A stretch of 36,025 bases of DNA, from contig JAICLL010000051.1 in NCBI GenBank assembly GCA_025927475.1, positions 1-36,025 on the forward strand. Direction: 5' to 3'. The notes under the pieces were generated by a model. The model was not told where the DNA came from. It did no database searches and saw only the letters and a program-made list of their open reading frames with translations. Shown here one piece after another: positions 1-7,919 of the stretch (its first letter is position 1; the number at the start of each line of letters is the position of its first letter). The DNA is from Pirellulales bacterium. Lineage in GTDB: Bacteria; Planctomycetota; Planctomycetia; Pirellulales; JAICIG01. Both the position numbers and the translations under genes were made by a program.

Positions 1-4
1 ATAC

Positions 5-62
5 TGGCCTCCGTGGGTGGGTAATGATGGATACACTACCCTTCATCCTATCCCGGAGGCCA
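5..62. repeat. 9-bp inverted repeat at the window edge
   Basis: TGGCCTCCG (5-13) and its exact reverse complement (54-62) enclose about 40 nt. The structure lies downstream of the leftward Uma2 gene. It has no T-tract, so it is not a typical terminator. Its function is unknown, and nothing else is visible in bases 1-107. Confidence 0.3.
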
Positions 63-107
63 CCTCTTGTTCAGCTAGCATTTGCCTCGCATGTTCTTGG
101 CACTGCA

Positions 108-758
108 TCAGTTAGGACAAGCGGAGGGCGAGTTGCAACCGTCGCGTTTTAAGAGCGCGGCGCGATCGAGCCAGAGACCGGGGAAAACCGAGCTCTTCGT
201 AATGCCACCGCCATCGACCGCGATCGGCACATATTCTCCCTTCTCGAGGCGAAACCAATCGATCTCGCCGTCGCGCGTCCGCCAGATCAGGTATTCGCGC
301 ACTCCGTTTCGCTGGTAGATGTGAAGCTTGGCGTGCACGTCGTAGCTGACGCTCGACGCGGCAACTTCGGCGACGAACTCGGGAGTGCCCGCGTAATACC
401 CGTCCTCGTCTATATACAACTGGCCACCGGCGACCGGCTGAAGAGCGAGCAGTAAATCGGGCTGCGGCTCGTTCACGTCATCCAAGCGGACGGTGGTATT
501 GTCAGCGGCATCGAGCCCCGGCGTTTGAGCCAAATAGTAAGTAATCCAGCCGGCGAGCAAGATATGAGGCCCGCCGTGAAGCGGTTTAACGGGCGAGGGC
601 ATATACACGACTCCTTCCAGCAACTCCGCCTTCTTCAGGCCGGGCATCGCTTTGTAGCGGCGCTCGAATTCCGCGCGCGTCAGATGGTCGCCCGCTTCCA
701 AGGCCGGAACGCCAACGGCCGACGGTGCGGTCGCCGCGCCGCTGTTGACAATGGCCAT
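108..758 (-). CDS. Uma2 family protein (PD-(D/E)XK-like fold, DUF820)
   Basis: This 216-residue protein matches the Uma2/DUF820 family. The family has a restriction-endonuclease-like fold and is greatly expanded in cyanobacteria and planctomycetes; its cellular role is not established. Visible family landmarks are the N-terminal ELLEGVVYM segment (about 45-53), NEPQPDLLL with D101, EFVAEV with E131, and KLHIYQRNGVREYLIW with K144 and Y148. These give the D...E...K catalytic-type arrangement. The ATG at 758 is preceded by GGAGG with a 5-nt spacer, which settles the start. The gene stands alone, about 200 nt from its neighbour, with no evident operon. The family call is secure from sequence, but nuclease activity is only inferred from the fold. 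Confidence 0.85.
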   Translation of the reverse strand: MAIVNSGAATAPSAVGVPALEAGDHLTRAEFERRYKAMPGLKKAELLEGVVYMPSPVKPLHGGPHILLAGWITYYLAQTPGLDAADNTTVRLDDVNEPQPDLLLALQPVAGGQLYIDEDGYYAGTPEFVAEVAASSVSYDVHAKLHIYQRNGVREYLIWRTRDGEIDWFRLEKGEYVPIAVDGGGITKSSVFPGLWLDRAALLKRDGCNSPSACPN

Positions 759-957
759 AATATCCTCCGCGGTTGAGTTGAGCCTCCCTTATTCTACACT
801 GCCGGGCGGACCGATCACCAGTGAATGACGTGGCTCACGTCCCTCAATCGCAGACATGCGAACGAACGTGCTAGTCATAAAGACCGGCGCGCGGGAAGTG
901 TTGCGAATCGTCTTACCTGCCGGCAATCAGTTGCCGCCGCACCGCGTTCCGTCCCCG

Positions 958-1683
958 CTATGAACTCATCTCTTGCACCGTCCGGGCAAGGCTGATTTGT
1001 TCTTTTTCGCGGGCCGGATCTTCTGCCAAGGCGCGTAGCGATGGGTCGATCAGGTCTTCCAACCATTGGCCGATCCGCACAGCCTGCGGCCGCCCGGCGT
1101 AGCGCTCAAAGGCGTTCAAGAAAACCTCTTCCACCGCGTCGTTCACCGACAGCCCGTTGCCGAGTAGAGTTTGCAGTTCGGGATAACGATTGATCCAGCG
1201 CGTGGTCCGCTCGCGCACCGGCTCTTCATAAACAAACGCCGCCCGGCGAAACGCGGCGTAGTCGCCCTCGCGGGCCGCCCGCTCCAGCGATTCGGCGTCG
1301 GGCGCCGCCACCGGCACTACCTCGCGGCGGGTGCCTTCTTCTTGCTTGGCCATTTCGGGCTTGTTGCCCAGATCGTCCAAATAACCACGCAGCTTGGCCA
1401 CCAGCTTCCGCACACACCGTAAAAAGGCCGGATGCACATGCGAGTCATGGTCGCCGGTGAACAGCGTGCGCCCGGTGAGCACCAGGCTGGCTTTCACCTG
1501 AAACTCGTTCGACCGCTCGTGCCGGGCGACGAACAGATAGAGATCGGCCACAGGGAAATCGGCCACCATGGTCCGCAGCACGCCGAGATTGGTTTCCATC
1601 TTGGCGATTTCTTCAGGCCGCAAATTGCAGTTTTTTGTGTCCAGTTCGATCCGCAGGTTGTTTCTGCCGTTGGTAGCAGCCAT
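958..1683 (-). CDS. HPF/RaiA family ribosome-associated protein with C-terminal extension
   Basis: The protein has 241 residues from the ATG at 1683, which is preceded by AGGAGG with a 7-nt gap. A longer in-frame start at 1797 has no such site and is not favoured. Residues about 8-110 resemble the sigma-54 modulation/HPF/RaiA fold (IELDTKNCNLRPEEI at the start, a basic helix FLRCVRKLVAKLRGYL near the end). Proteins of that family bind the 30S subunit and silence ribosomes in stationary phase. The remaining roughly 130 residues are helical and charged and do not look like the classical long-HPF dimerisation domain, so the extension is of unknown role. The gene is monocistronic in this view. 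Confidence is moderate because N-terminal conservation is recognisable but weak. Confidence 0.6.
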   Translation of the reverse strand: MAATNGRNNLRIELDTKNCNLRPEEIAKMETNLGVLRTMVADFPVADLYLFVARHERSNEFQVKASLVLTGRTLFTGDHDSHVHPAFLRCVRKLVAKLRGYLDDLGNKPEMAKQEEGTRREVVPVAAPDAESLERAAREGDYAAFRRAAFVYEEPVRERTTRWINRYPELQTLLGNGLSVNDAVEEVFLNAFERYAGRPQAVRIGQWLEDLIDPSLRALAEDPAREKEQISLARTVQEMSS

Positions 1684-1854
1684 TTCGGTTCCTCCTGGTG
1701 TTGGTCCTAACCAGGGATTGATGGGCAATTGGCGTGCCCGCCAAGCCGCCAAAGATCGCTTTTCGCTCCGTCGAAGGGCGCAGGAACCGATTTGCAACGG
1801 ACCTCTGTAGGGAATGCCCTCCGGTAAGCTACCTTCGCGGAGCGCAAGGCGACT

Positions 1855-3534
1855 TTACGGCGCGAGGCCGAGGACCACGCGGCCGCCGACGACGGTGAGT
1901 TCGACGGTAGTGTCGGCGAGGCGGTCTCGCTCAGCTTGGTCCAAAATATCGCGCGAGAGCACCACCAGATCGGCTAGCTTGCCCGGCGACAGCGAGCCAA
2001 GTTCGTGTTCGCGCCGCACGGCATAGGCCGAACCGACGGTGTAAGCTTCCAACGCCTCAGTCACCGTAATGCGCTGCGCGGCAAACCAGCCTTCGGGATG
2101 AGCGTCGTCGAGCGTGCGGCGGTTCACCGCGGCGTCGATGCCCAAGAGTGGATTGAGCGGCGCCACTGGCCAGTCGGAACCGAAGGCCAACCGCACGCCG
2201 TGATCGAGAAACGAGCGGAAGGCATACGAACTGGCGCAGCGCTCGGGCCCCAGACGCTGCTCGGCCCAGCGTCCATCGTCGATCACGTGATACGGCTGCA
2301 TCGAGGCGATCACGCCGACCGTCGCGAACCGCTCGAAATCTTCAGACCGCACGTGCTGGGCATGCTCGATGCGAAAGCGGCGATCGCGCGGGCCATTCGC
2401 CTGGCCCGCCGCGGCGAAGACATCGAGCATGGTCGAGTTCGCGCGATCGCCGATGGCGTGTACCGCCACTGCCAGCCCGGCTCGATCGGCGGAAGTCACC
2501 CATTCCTCGAGTCGCTGAGGCGACGTCACAAACACACCCGTGCTTTGCGGCTCGTTGAGATATGGCTGAAACATCCTGGCCGTACTCGAACCGAGCGAAC
2601 CGTCGCAAAAACCTTTCAGCCCGCCGATCGTCAGCCAGGGGCCGCCAAACCCGCGTTGCACGCCAACATCCGCCAGTTCCTGCCAGGCTGCCAACGGCCA
2701 ACGAAGGTGAATGCGCGCCGTTAGCTTGTCGTCGGCGGCCAATCGCTGATAGCAGCGAAGTAATCGGCGTTGCTCGTCGGCCGAGAGCCCCGCCATGTCG
2801 TCGAGGCTGGTGATGCCGACGCGCCGTGCCGCGTCGAGCGCCGCCTCAACCGCCGCGGCCAGCTCGTCGTCGGTCAACGGTGGAATCAGATCGTCGACCA
2901 GGCCCATCGCGGTGTCGCGCAGCAGTCCGGTGGGCTCGCCTGTGTCCGGGTCGCGCACAATCACGCCCCCCGGCGGATCGGCCGTCGCGGCGGTGATATT
3001 GGCCAACTGCAACGTGCGGGAATTGACCAAGGCCATGTGACCGTCGTAGCGCCGCAACAAGCAAGGTCGGTCGGGCAGGTATCGGTCCAATAGCGCCGCG
3101 GTGGGCAAGTTGCCCGCCAGCGTGCGGTCGTGGTCCCAATTGCCGCCCAGCATCCAGCGGCCCGGCGGCAGCTTGCGGTTGAACTGTCGCAGCCGCGCGC
3201 CAAGCTCCGCTTCGTCGCGGGCGTCTTTCAAATCGACCGAACTCAGTTGCAATCCGCCGGCGAGCAGATGCACATGACTATCAGAAAAGCCAGGCACGAC
3301 ACGGCGGCCCGCGAGGTGAATGACTCGCGTGCCTGGGCCGACGAGGGCCTCGATCTGCTTGTCGGCGCCGACGGCCAGAACTCGGTCTTGCCAGACGGCC
3401 AAAGCCTCGGCTTCGGGCTGGCGCGGATCAGCCGTCCAGATTTTGCCGCCGGTGAGCACGAGATCGGCGGCAGCAGCGCCGGAACTGGTTGAAGCCGCCG
3501 ACAGCAGCGAGGCGGCCACGAAGATGTAAATCAT
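1855..3534 (-). CDS. Exported amidohydrolase, YtcJ-like (amidohydrolase_3)
   Basis: A metal-dependent hydrolase of the amidohydrolase superfamily, YtcJ/amidohydrolase_3 type. Seen: metal motif SDSHVHL with H87 and H89, then HAIGDRANS, RIEHAQHV and AFGSDWPVAP in the expected order, and a C-terminal composite-sheet end (GSLSPGKLADLVVLSRD). The substrate cannot be read from sequence; relatives act on cyclic amides, carbamates and formamides. Residues 1-23 (hydrophobic, then Ala/Ser-rich) look like a signal peptide, so the enzyme is probably exported. The start at 3534 gives 559 residues. An upstream in-frame start at 3564 would lie inside tRNA-Leu and is rejected. The ATG lies only 3 nt past the tRNA 3' end, so there is no room for a Shine-Dalgarno sequence after tRNA processing. 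Confidence 0.85.
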   Translation of the reverse strand: MIYIFVAASLLSAASTSSGAAAADLVLTGGKIWTADPRQPEAEALAVWQDRVLAVGADKQIEALVGPGTRVIHLAGRRVVPGFSDSHVHLLAGGLQLSSVDLKDARDEAELGARLRQFNRKLPPGRWMLGGNWDHDRTLAGNLPTAALLDRYLPDRPCLLRRYDGHMALVNSRTLQLANITAATADPPGGVIVRDPDTGEPTGLLRDTAMGLVDDLIPPLTDDELAAAVEAALDAARRVGITSLDDMAGLSADEQRRLLRCYQRLAADDKLTARIHLRWPLAAWQELADVGVQRGFGGPWLTIGGLKGFCDGSLGSSTARMFQPYLNEPQSTGVFVTSPQRLEEWVTSADRAGLAVAVHAIGDRANSTMLDVFAAAGQANGPRDRRFRIEHAQHVRSEDFERFATVGVIASMQPYHVIDDGRWAEQRLGPERCASSYAFRSFLDHGVRLAFGSDWPVAPLNPLLGIDAAVNRRTLDDAHPEGWFAAQRITVTEALEAYTVGSAYAVRREHELGSLSPGKLADLVVLSRDILDQAERDRLADTTVELTVVGGRVVLGLAP

Positions 3535-3537
3535 GAG

Positions 3538-3623
3538 TGCGGGAAACAGGACTTGAACCTGCACGACCGGTAAGGGTCACCAGGCCCTCAACCTGGCGCG
3601 TCTGCCAATTCCGCCATTCCCGC
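3538..3623 (-). tRNA. tRNA-Leu (anticodon GAG)
   Basis: The 86-nt sequence folds as a class II tRNA. The acceptor GCGGGAA pairs with TTCCCGC, the anticodon arm is CCAGG-TTGAGGG-CCTGG with anticodon GAG, there is a long variable arm, and the T-arm is GCAGG-TTCAAGT-CCTGT. The discriminator is A, and CCA is not encoded. It lies head to tail with the amidohydrolase gene and probably shares its transcript. Confidence 0.95.
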
Positions 3624-3651
3624 GGAGGAAGACAAAAATGCCTTCTCTATG

Positions 3652-3679
3652 AGTCTAAATCTTCGTAGCCGTGCGTCAA
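3652..3679 (-). promoter_or_regulatory. Candidate sigma-70-type promoter for tRNA-Leu
   Basis: On the minus strand, TTGACG (3679-3674) and TAGACT (3657-3652) are separated by 16 nt, upstream of the tRNA 5' end at 3623. The -35 box is close to consensus and the -10 box is moderate. The start site is unproven. Confidence 0.4.
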
Positions 3680-3703
3680 GTTGCGAAAATGGCCGCCCCG
3701 GCG

Positions 3704-6700
3704 TCAGGAAACCGCGCGTTGCCAGGCATCGGGCAGCAGGTGCGCGCCGATCACCAGGCGGGGCGTGTTCCGGCCGCCAAGCTGGTCGCGGTCCCAAACC
3801 TCGACCCACAACTCCCACGTCACCGGCCAACTGGCAAAGAGCAGTTGCTCGCGGTCGAAAGCTTCGGGCCGGGTGACGGGGCCCCAGACGTCAGTCGGGG
3901 GCGGCTCGTCGTCGCGCAGGTCGTAGCAACGCACCAGCGAACCCGACTCCGACCAGACGCATAGCCCGCGCTCGTTCACGTCGTAGCGAGTATTTGGTTC
4001 TAGCGCCGCTTCGATTTGCTCGTGAACCAACTCGACACCCGACATTTTGTAAAAGCCGGTGATGGCATCGGCCAGCGCCTGGCGCGGGGCATCGGCCAGT
4101 TGCGCGCTCCAGCCCGGCTCGACAATGCGGGCCACCAGCCAGCCGGCCTGTTCGTCGAGGGCGATGCGCAGCGGCGCGTCGGCGATGGCGGGGCAGTCCA
4201 GATCGAACCGCAGGCTATTGGCCCCCACCTCGACGCAACCAACGCGCAACGCCAGCGGACGAAACCTTTGGCTTTCGGCCAGCAGGCACAACAGCTCGCG
4301 ATCGACAAACCGCTGCACCGCTTGCTCGACTGCGTGCAAGGCCGCACGATGCTTGCGAGACGCTTTCCAATTGCCGGTCCAATGCGCCTTACGATCGGCC
4401 CGGCGAAGCTTGGTGTAAAGCTTGGGCACGGTGCCCGAATGAAAGCCGATGCGCAGCAACTGGGCTACCGTCTCGCCATGGTGCCCAACGGGCACAGGCT
4501 GCAAATCGACCGGGCGATTGGCTTTGTAGAGCCGCCAGTTTTCTTTCAGTTCCCAGACCAAAAACCCCACCACGCCGGGCAGAAGGAAGATCACGTTCCA
4601 ATAGATCGTCTCCGCTGCGGCGGTCGAAACAAAGCTCTCGAGCGTTCCCACCGTCAGTGGCCGCAGCACGGGCGTGAGCGACAGCAGCACCTTATGCGAT
4701 ACGGTGACCACCGGAATATGTTTGACCGGATTAACTTGCGGCTCAATCAACAGCGTGATGCAAAACCGCACAAAATACGTGACAAAAAACCAAGCCGTGC
4801 CGAGCACCGTTTTGACGACGATCGCCACTCGTCCCTGCCCGCTACGAAACCGCAGCCATTCGTCGACGGAATAGAGAAACCGGTCAATGGCGTCGACCAC
4901 GCGATTAAAAAATTCCATGACCATCTGCACGGCGGCGCCCAGCACTCGTAGACGAAAGCGGTCCCAGTTGCGCACGGCCCAATCGGTGATCAGCTCCTCG
5001 GCGTTGCGACCCAACCGCGAGTTGAGCGTCACGTTCACACCCAAAAAGACCAGCACGCCGTTGCGCAAGACTGCTTGCAGATCTCGTGAGAGGTCTCGGA
5101 AGGCCGCCAGAATTAGCGCGGTAAACACCAGCGGCTTCACCACATACCGCGCGGTCAGTTTGTAGAGCGGGCTTTCGAGCAGACGCCGCACCCAGGCAAT
5201 GCCCATCAGCCACACGGGCAAGTCGACCGCCAGCCAGCGCAGGCCGCGATAAACGCCGTGCAGCGCCCGCGCGCAGCCGCGGCGGAAGGGGCCTGAGTAA
5301 ATCAACCCCAAGAGGAACGTGCCCAGCACGACGATGGCCAGGTGCATCGTCTCGGGCGAGACCAGCGCGATCTTTGCCTCCGCCTCGGCCGGCGCAGGTG
5401 TTTCTGTGGCCGACGAACCGGGCTGCAAGCCTCCCACGATCATCAGCGCCAGGTGATTCACCCCTTCCAGAATGACAAACGCGCCGCCATAGGGAATAGC
5501 CAGGTAGCGCACCAAGACGCGGCCCAGCGGCGTGCCGAAGGCCAGCGAACTGAGCCGCTGCGGCCAACGCAAATAAACCTCGCCGCGGTGATACACGCCG
5601 TCGAGCGATACCGCCAGGTTGCGGTCGGCCCGCAGCAGTTGATCGCCGGAGAAGAACTGCCCGCCGCTCTCGAGGTCGGGCAGCTTGAGATTGTTGCGCG
5701 AGATGGCGTCGCGCAGGTCGCTCATCGTCAGAAAGTCGCGCTCGGTCACTTCGTCGAGCAGCTCTTCGATCAGCTTGTTGCGCGCGACGCGCTCGGGCAG
5801 GTTGGCCGGGCGCAGCCCCACTTCGTCTAAAGCCGCTCCAACCAAGGGACGAAAGCGTTCGCGCAACTTGAATTCGGCCCGCTCCAGGGCGGCTTCCAAC
5901 AGCAAAACCAGCAACCGGCGAGGCCGATCGTCGATCCGGGTCTTGGCCGCTCGGCGCAGGGCGACGCGCAGATGTTTCGACATCAGCACTTCGCGCTGGC
6001 CCGGCAAAGGACGTTTGACCGGCGTGCGGCCGCGGCTTAAGGCCCATTCGATCAGATCGAGCTTGTAGATGTTGCGTTCGTGATCGACGCACACCTTCTG
6101 CAGGTCGTACAGGATGCGCGATTCGCGCGTCCAAAACCCATGCACCGATCGAGCTAACAGCGCCACCAGCGCCTTGGACCAATGGCGGGCATCCTTGTCC
6201 GGCAGGTCGAGGGCGGCCTGCAAGCGGTCGGTCAGGCGCTGCAGGTCGTCTCGCGCGGCAGCGCTGACCCGATTGGCCAAGTTGGGGCGCGCATATCGCG
6301 CTGCCCGCGTTCGTAGAATCGCCGCTCGAACCGCATTGCCCAGACTGGCGGCCCGATCGGCCAGCCGATTGTACCGGCGGTATAGCGCCTCGGCCGGCTT
6401 CGATGGACCCCGCTCCAATGTAAAATCATCGTCGGCCTCGTCGGGAACGCCTGAGTCGCTATCGTCGGCTGGTTGCCCTGGATTGGGCGCGCCGGGCAAA
6501 CGCGTGGCAACCCACAGCCCTTCGGCGTCGAGGTCTTCGGCCAGCGCCGCGTTGATCCGCTGCATCTCTCCCAACGCCGGAAAATAGCGAGGCAAAAGCG
6601 AGGCGGCAAAGAACCGCAACTCCAGGTAGACCGCGGCGAACTCCAGATACACCGCGAGATCGTCGACCGGCGGCAGCAGCAAATCTTCTTGCCGCAGCAC

Positions 6701-7153
6701 GGTGCGGATTTCTTCGAAGGCCGCCGGGCCGATCCGCGCGATCCGCGCGCGGACCGAGGCCGCCGATAGCAGACCTTCGGCCACTTTCTGGTCGAGGGCC
6801 TCATGAACGCGCGCGTGAAACAGCAATCGCCAATACTTGATTTTGGCCTCGCCGGCGGTGAGTGAGGCCAGATAGTCAGCATCGGGCCGGGCCAGCAGAA
6901 TGACGGCGCCGGCCAATGGCGTATGCGGGGGCAGGCCCAATTCGTCACGATCGACAATCTGCAGCAGCCGCGCCGCGTCGATGACATACGTTTTGCGATG
7001 GGGAGCTTTCAAGCCGATGCCGCCGATTTGGCGGTCTTGCTTGATCACCCGCCGCAGAATGCGCGGCGGCGCGAGCACGACGGCGCGATCGACCGCGGCC
7101 AACGCCGCCTCGAGCTCCGTCAAGGTTAACGAATCGTCCAGCCTGCTCGCCAT
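3704..7153 (-). CDS. Large membrane protein of unknown function (1149 aa)
   Basis: I do not recognise a named family. Residues 1-540 are largely soluble and helical with many Arg/Leu-rich stretches, interrupted by an acidic low-complexity linker at about 228-250 (DDSDSGVPDEADDD). From about 545 there are roughly six to seven hydrophobic segments: 548-575, 603-621, 641-655, 670-685, 697-710, a long one near 770-800, and 850-870. A soluble C-terminal region of about 250 residues follows. It contains a two-strand-like segment around VGANSLRFDLDCPAIADAP and a Trp-rich end (FASWPVTWELWVEVWDRDQ). The gene follows the LivF-like ATPase by 11 nt on the same strand, so the two are probably cotranscribed. 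That is the only contextual hint, and it suggests a membrane process rather than proving transport. An inner-membrane location is inferred. Confidence 0.75.
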   Translation of the reverse strand: MASRLDDSLTLTELEAALAAVDRAVVLAPPRILRRVIKQDRQIGGIGLKAPHRKTYVIDAARLLQIVDRDELGLPPHTPLAGAVILLARPDADYLASLTAGEAKIKYWRLLFHARVHEALDQKVAEGLLSAASVRARIARIGPAAFEEIRTVLRQEDLLLPPVDDLAVYLEFAAVYLELRFFAASLLPRYFPALGEMQRINAALAEDLDAEGLWVATRLPGAPNPGQPADDSDSGVPDEADDDFTLERGPSKPAEALYRRYNRLADRAASLGNAVRAAILRTRAARYARPNLANRVSAAARDDLQRLTDRLQAALDLPDKDARHWSKALVALLARSVHGFWTRESRILYDLQKVCVDHERNIYKLDLIEWALSRGRTPVKRPLPGQREVLMSKHLRVALRRAAKTRIDDRPRRLLVLLLEAALERAEFKLRERFRPLVGAALDEVGLRPANLPERVARNKLIEELLDEVTERDFLTMSDLRDAISRNNLKLPDLESGGQFFSGDQLLRADRNLAVSLDGVYHRGEVYLRWPQRLSSLAFGTPLGRVLVRYLAIPYGGAFVILEGVNHLALMIVGGLQPGSSATETPAPAEAEAKIALVSPETMHLAIVVLGTFLLGLIYSGPFRRGCARALHGVYRGLRWLAVDLPVWLMGIAWVRRLLESPLYKLTARYVVKPLVFTALILAAFRDLSRDLQAVLRNGVLVFLGVNVTLNSRLGRNAEELITDWAVRNWDRFRLRVLGAAVQMVMEFFNRVVDAIDRFLYSVDEWLRFRSGQGRVAIVVKTVLGTAWFFVTYFVRFCITLLIEPQVNPVKHIPVVTVSHKVLLSLTPVLRPLTVGTLESFVSTAAAETIYWNVIFLLPGVVGFLVWELKENWRLYKANRPVDLQPVPVGHHGETVAQLLRIGFHSGTVPKLYTKLRRADRKAHWTGNWKASRKHRAALHAVEQAVQRFVDRELLCLLAESQRFRPLALRVGCVEVGANSLRFDLDCPAIADAPLRIALDEQAGWLVARIVEPGWSAQLADAPRQALADAITGFYKMSGVELVHEQIEAALEPNTRYDVNERGLCVWSESGSLVRCYDLRDDEPPPTDVWGPVTRPEAFDREQLLFASWPVTWELWVEVWDRDQLGGRNTPRLVIGAHLLPDAWQRAVS

Positions 7154-7164
7154 GCCAAACCCAC

Positions 7165-7878
7165 TTACGCTCCCAGATACGCGTGTTGCACGCCGGCATC
7201 GCTCAACAATTGGCTCGCCGGCCCTTCCAGAACCACCCGGCCTTGTTCCAGCACGTAACCACGCTGGGCCAACGCCAGCGCCTGCCGGGCGTCCTGTTCG
7301 ACCAGCAACATGGCCATGCCCTGGGCGTGCAGCTCACGCAGCAAGTCAAACACCTGTCCGATGATTCGCGGCGCCAGTCCCAGCGATGGTTCGTCCAGTA
7401 GCAACAGCCGGGGCCGCGACATCCAGGCCCGCGCCAGCGCCAGCACTTGCTGTTCGCCGCCCGAGAGCGTGCCCCCCCATTGTCGCCGCCGTTGCCCGAG
7501 CAATGGGAATCGTTCATACGCCTGATCGAGATCTCGCCGCACGGCGGCATGATCGCGGCGGTGAAACGCACCAAGTTCGAGGTTTTCTGCCACCGTCAGC
7601 CGGGGGAAAATGCGCCGTCCCTCCGGCACATGGCACAGCCCGCGGCTTAGCAGTTGATGGGCCGGCCGGCCGTGGATTGGTTTTCCGGCGAAGACAATTT
7701 CTCCGGCGGTTGGCCGCAGGCAACCGGAGATCGACATCAATGCCGTGGTTTTTCCGGCGCCGTTCGCACCGATCAACGCCACCATTTCGCTCTCGCCCAC
7801 TTGTAACGAGATTTCCTTCAACACGCAAAGCGGACCATACCCGGCGGTCAGCCGCTCGAGTTGTAGCAACGCGGTCAT
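7165..7878 (-). CDS. livF: ABC transporter ATP-binding protein, LivF type
   Basis: An ABC ATPase of 237 residues, the normal length for LivF, the second ATPase of branched-chain amino acid or urea/amide uptake systems. Seen: Walker A GANGAGKT at 37-44, the LivF-typical VPEGRRIF segment at 84-91, signature LSGGEQQ at 138-144, Walker B LLLLDEP at 158-164, and LVEQD in the switch region. No LivG ATPase, LivH/LivM permease or LivK binding protein lies in the window. The upstream neighbour is a molybdoenzyme, and the gene 11 nt downstream is a large unknown membrane protein. The ATPase may therefore serve partners encoded elsewhere, or the adjacent membrane protein. Family assignment is strong, but the substrate is unknown. 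Confidence 0.85.
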   Translation of the reverse strand: MTALLQLERLTAGYGPLCVLKEISLQVGESEMVALIGANGAGKTTALMSISGCLRPTAGEIVFAGKPIHGRPAHQLLSRGLCHVPEGRRIFPRLTVAENLELGAFHRRDHAAVRRDLDQAYERFPLLGQRRRQWGGTLSGGEQQVLALARAWMSRPRLLLLDEPSLGLAPRIIGQVFDLLRELHAQGMAMLLVEQDARQALALAQRGYVLEQGRVVLEGPASQLLSDAGVQHAYLGA

Positions 7879-7919
7879 CCCGCAATTCTACGTCACGCCG
7901 GCCCGCGCGAGATAGTGGG

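Noticed and set aside
4905-6182. Long 425-residue minus-strand ORF within the large membrane protein gene
   Set aside because: It is out of frame with the 1149-residue gene, Arg/Ala/Gly-rich and without motifs, as expected of high-GC shadow frames.
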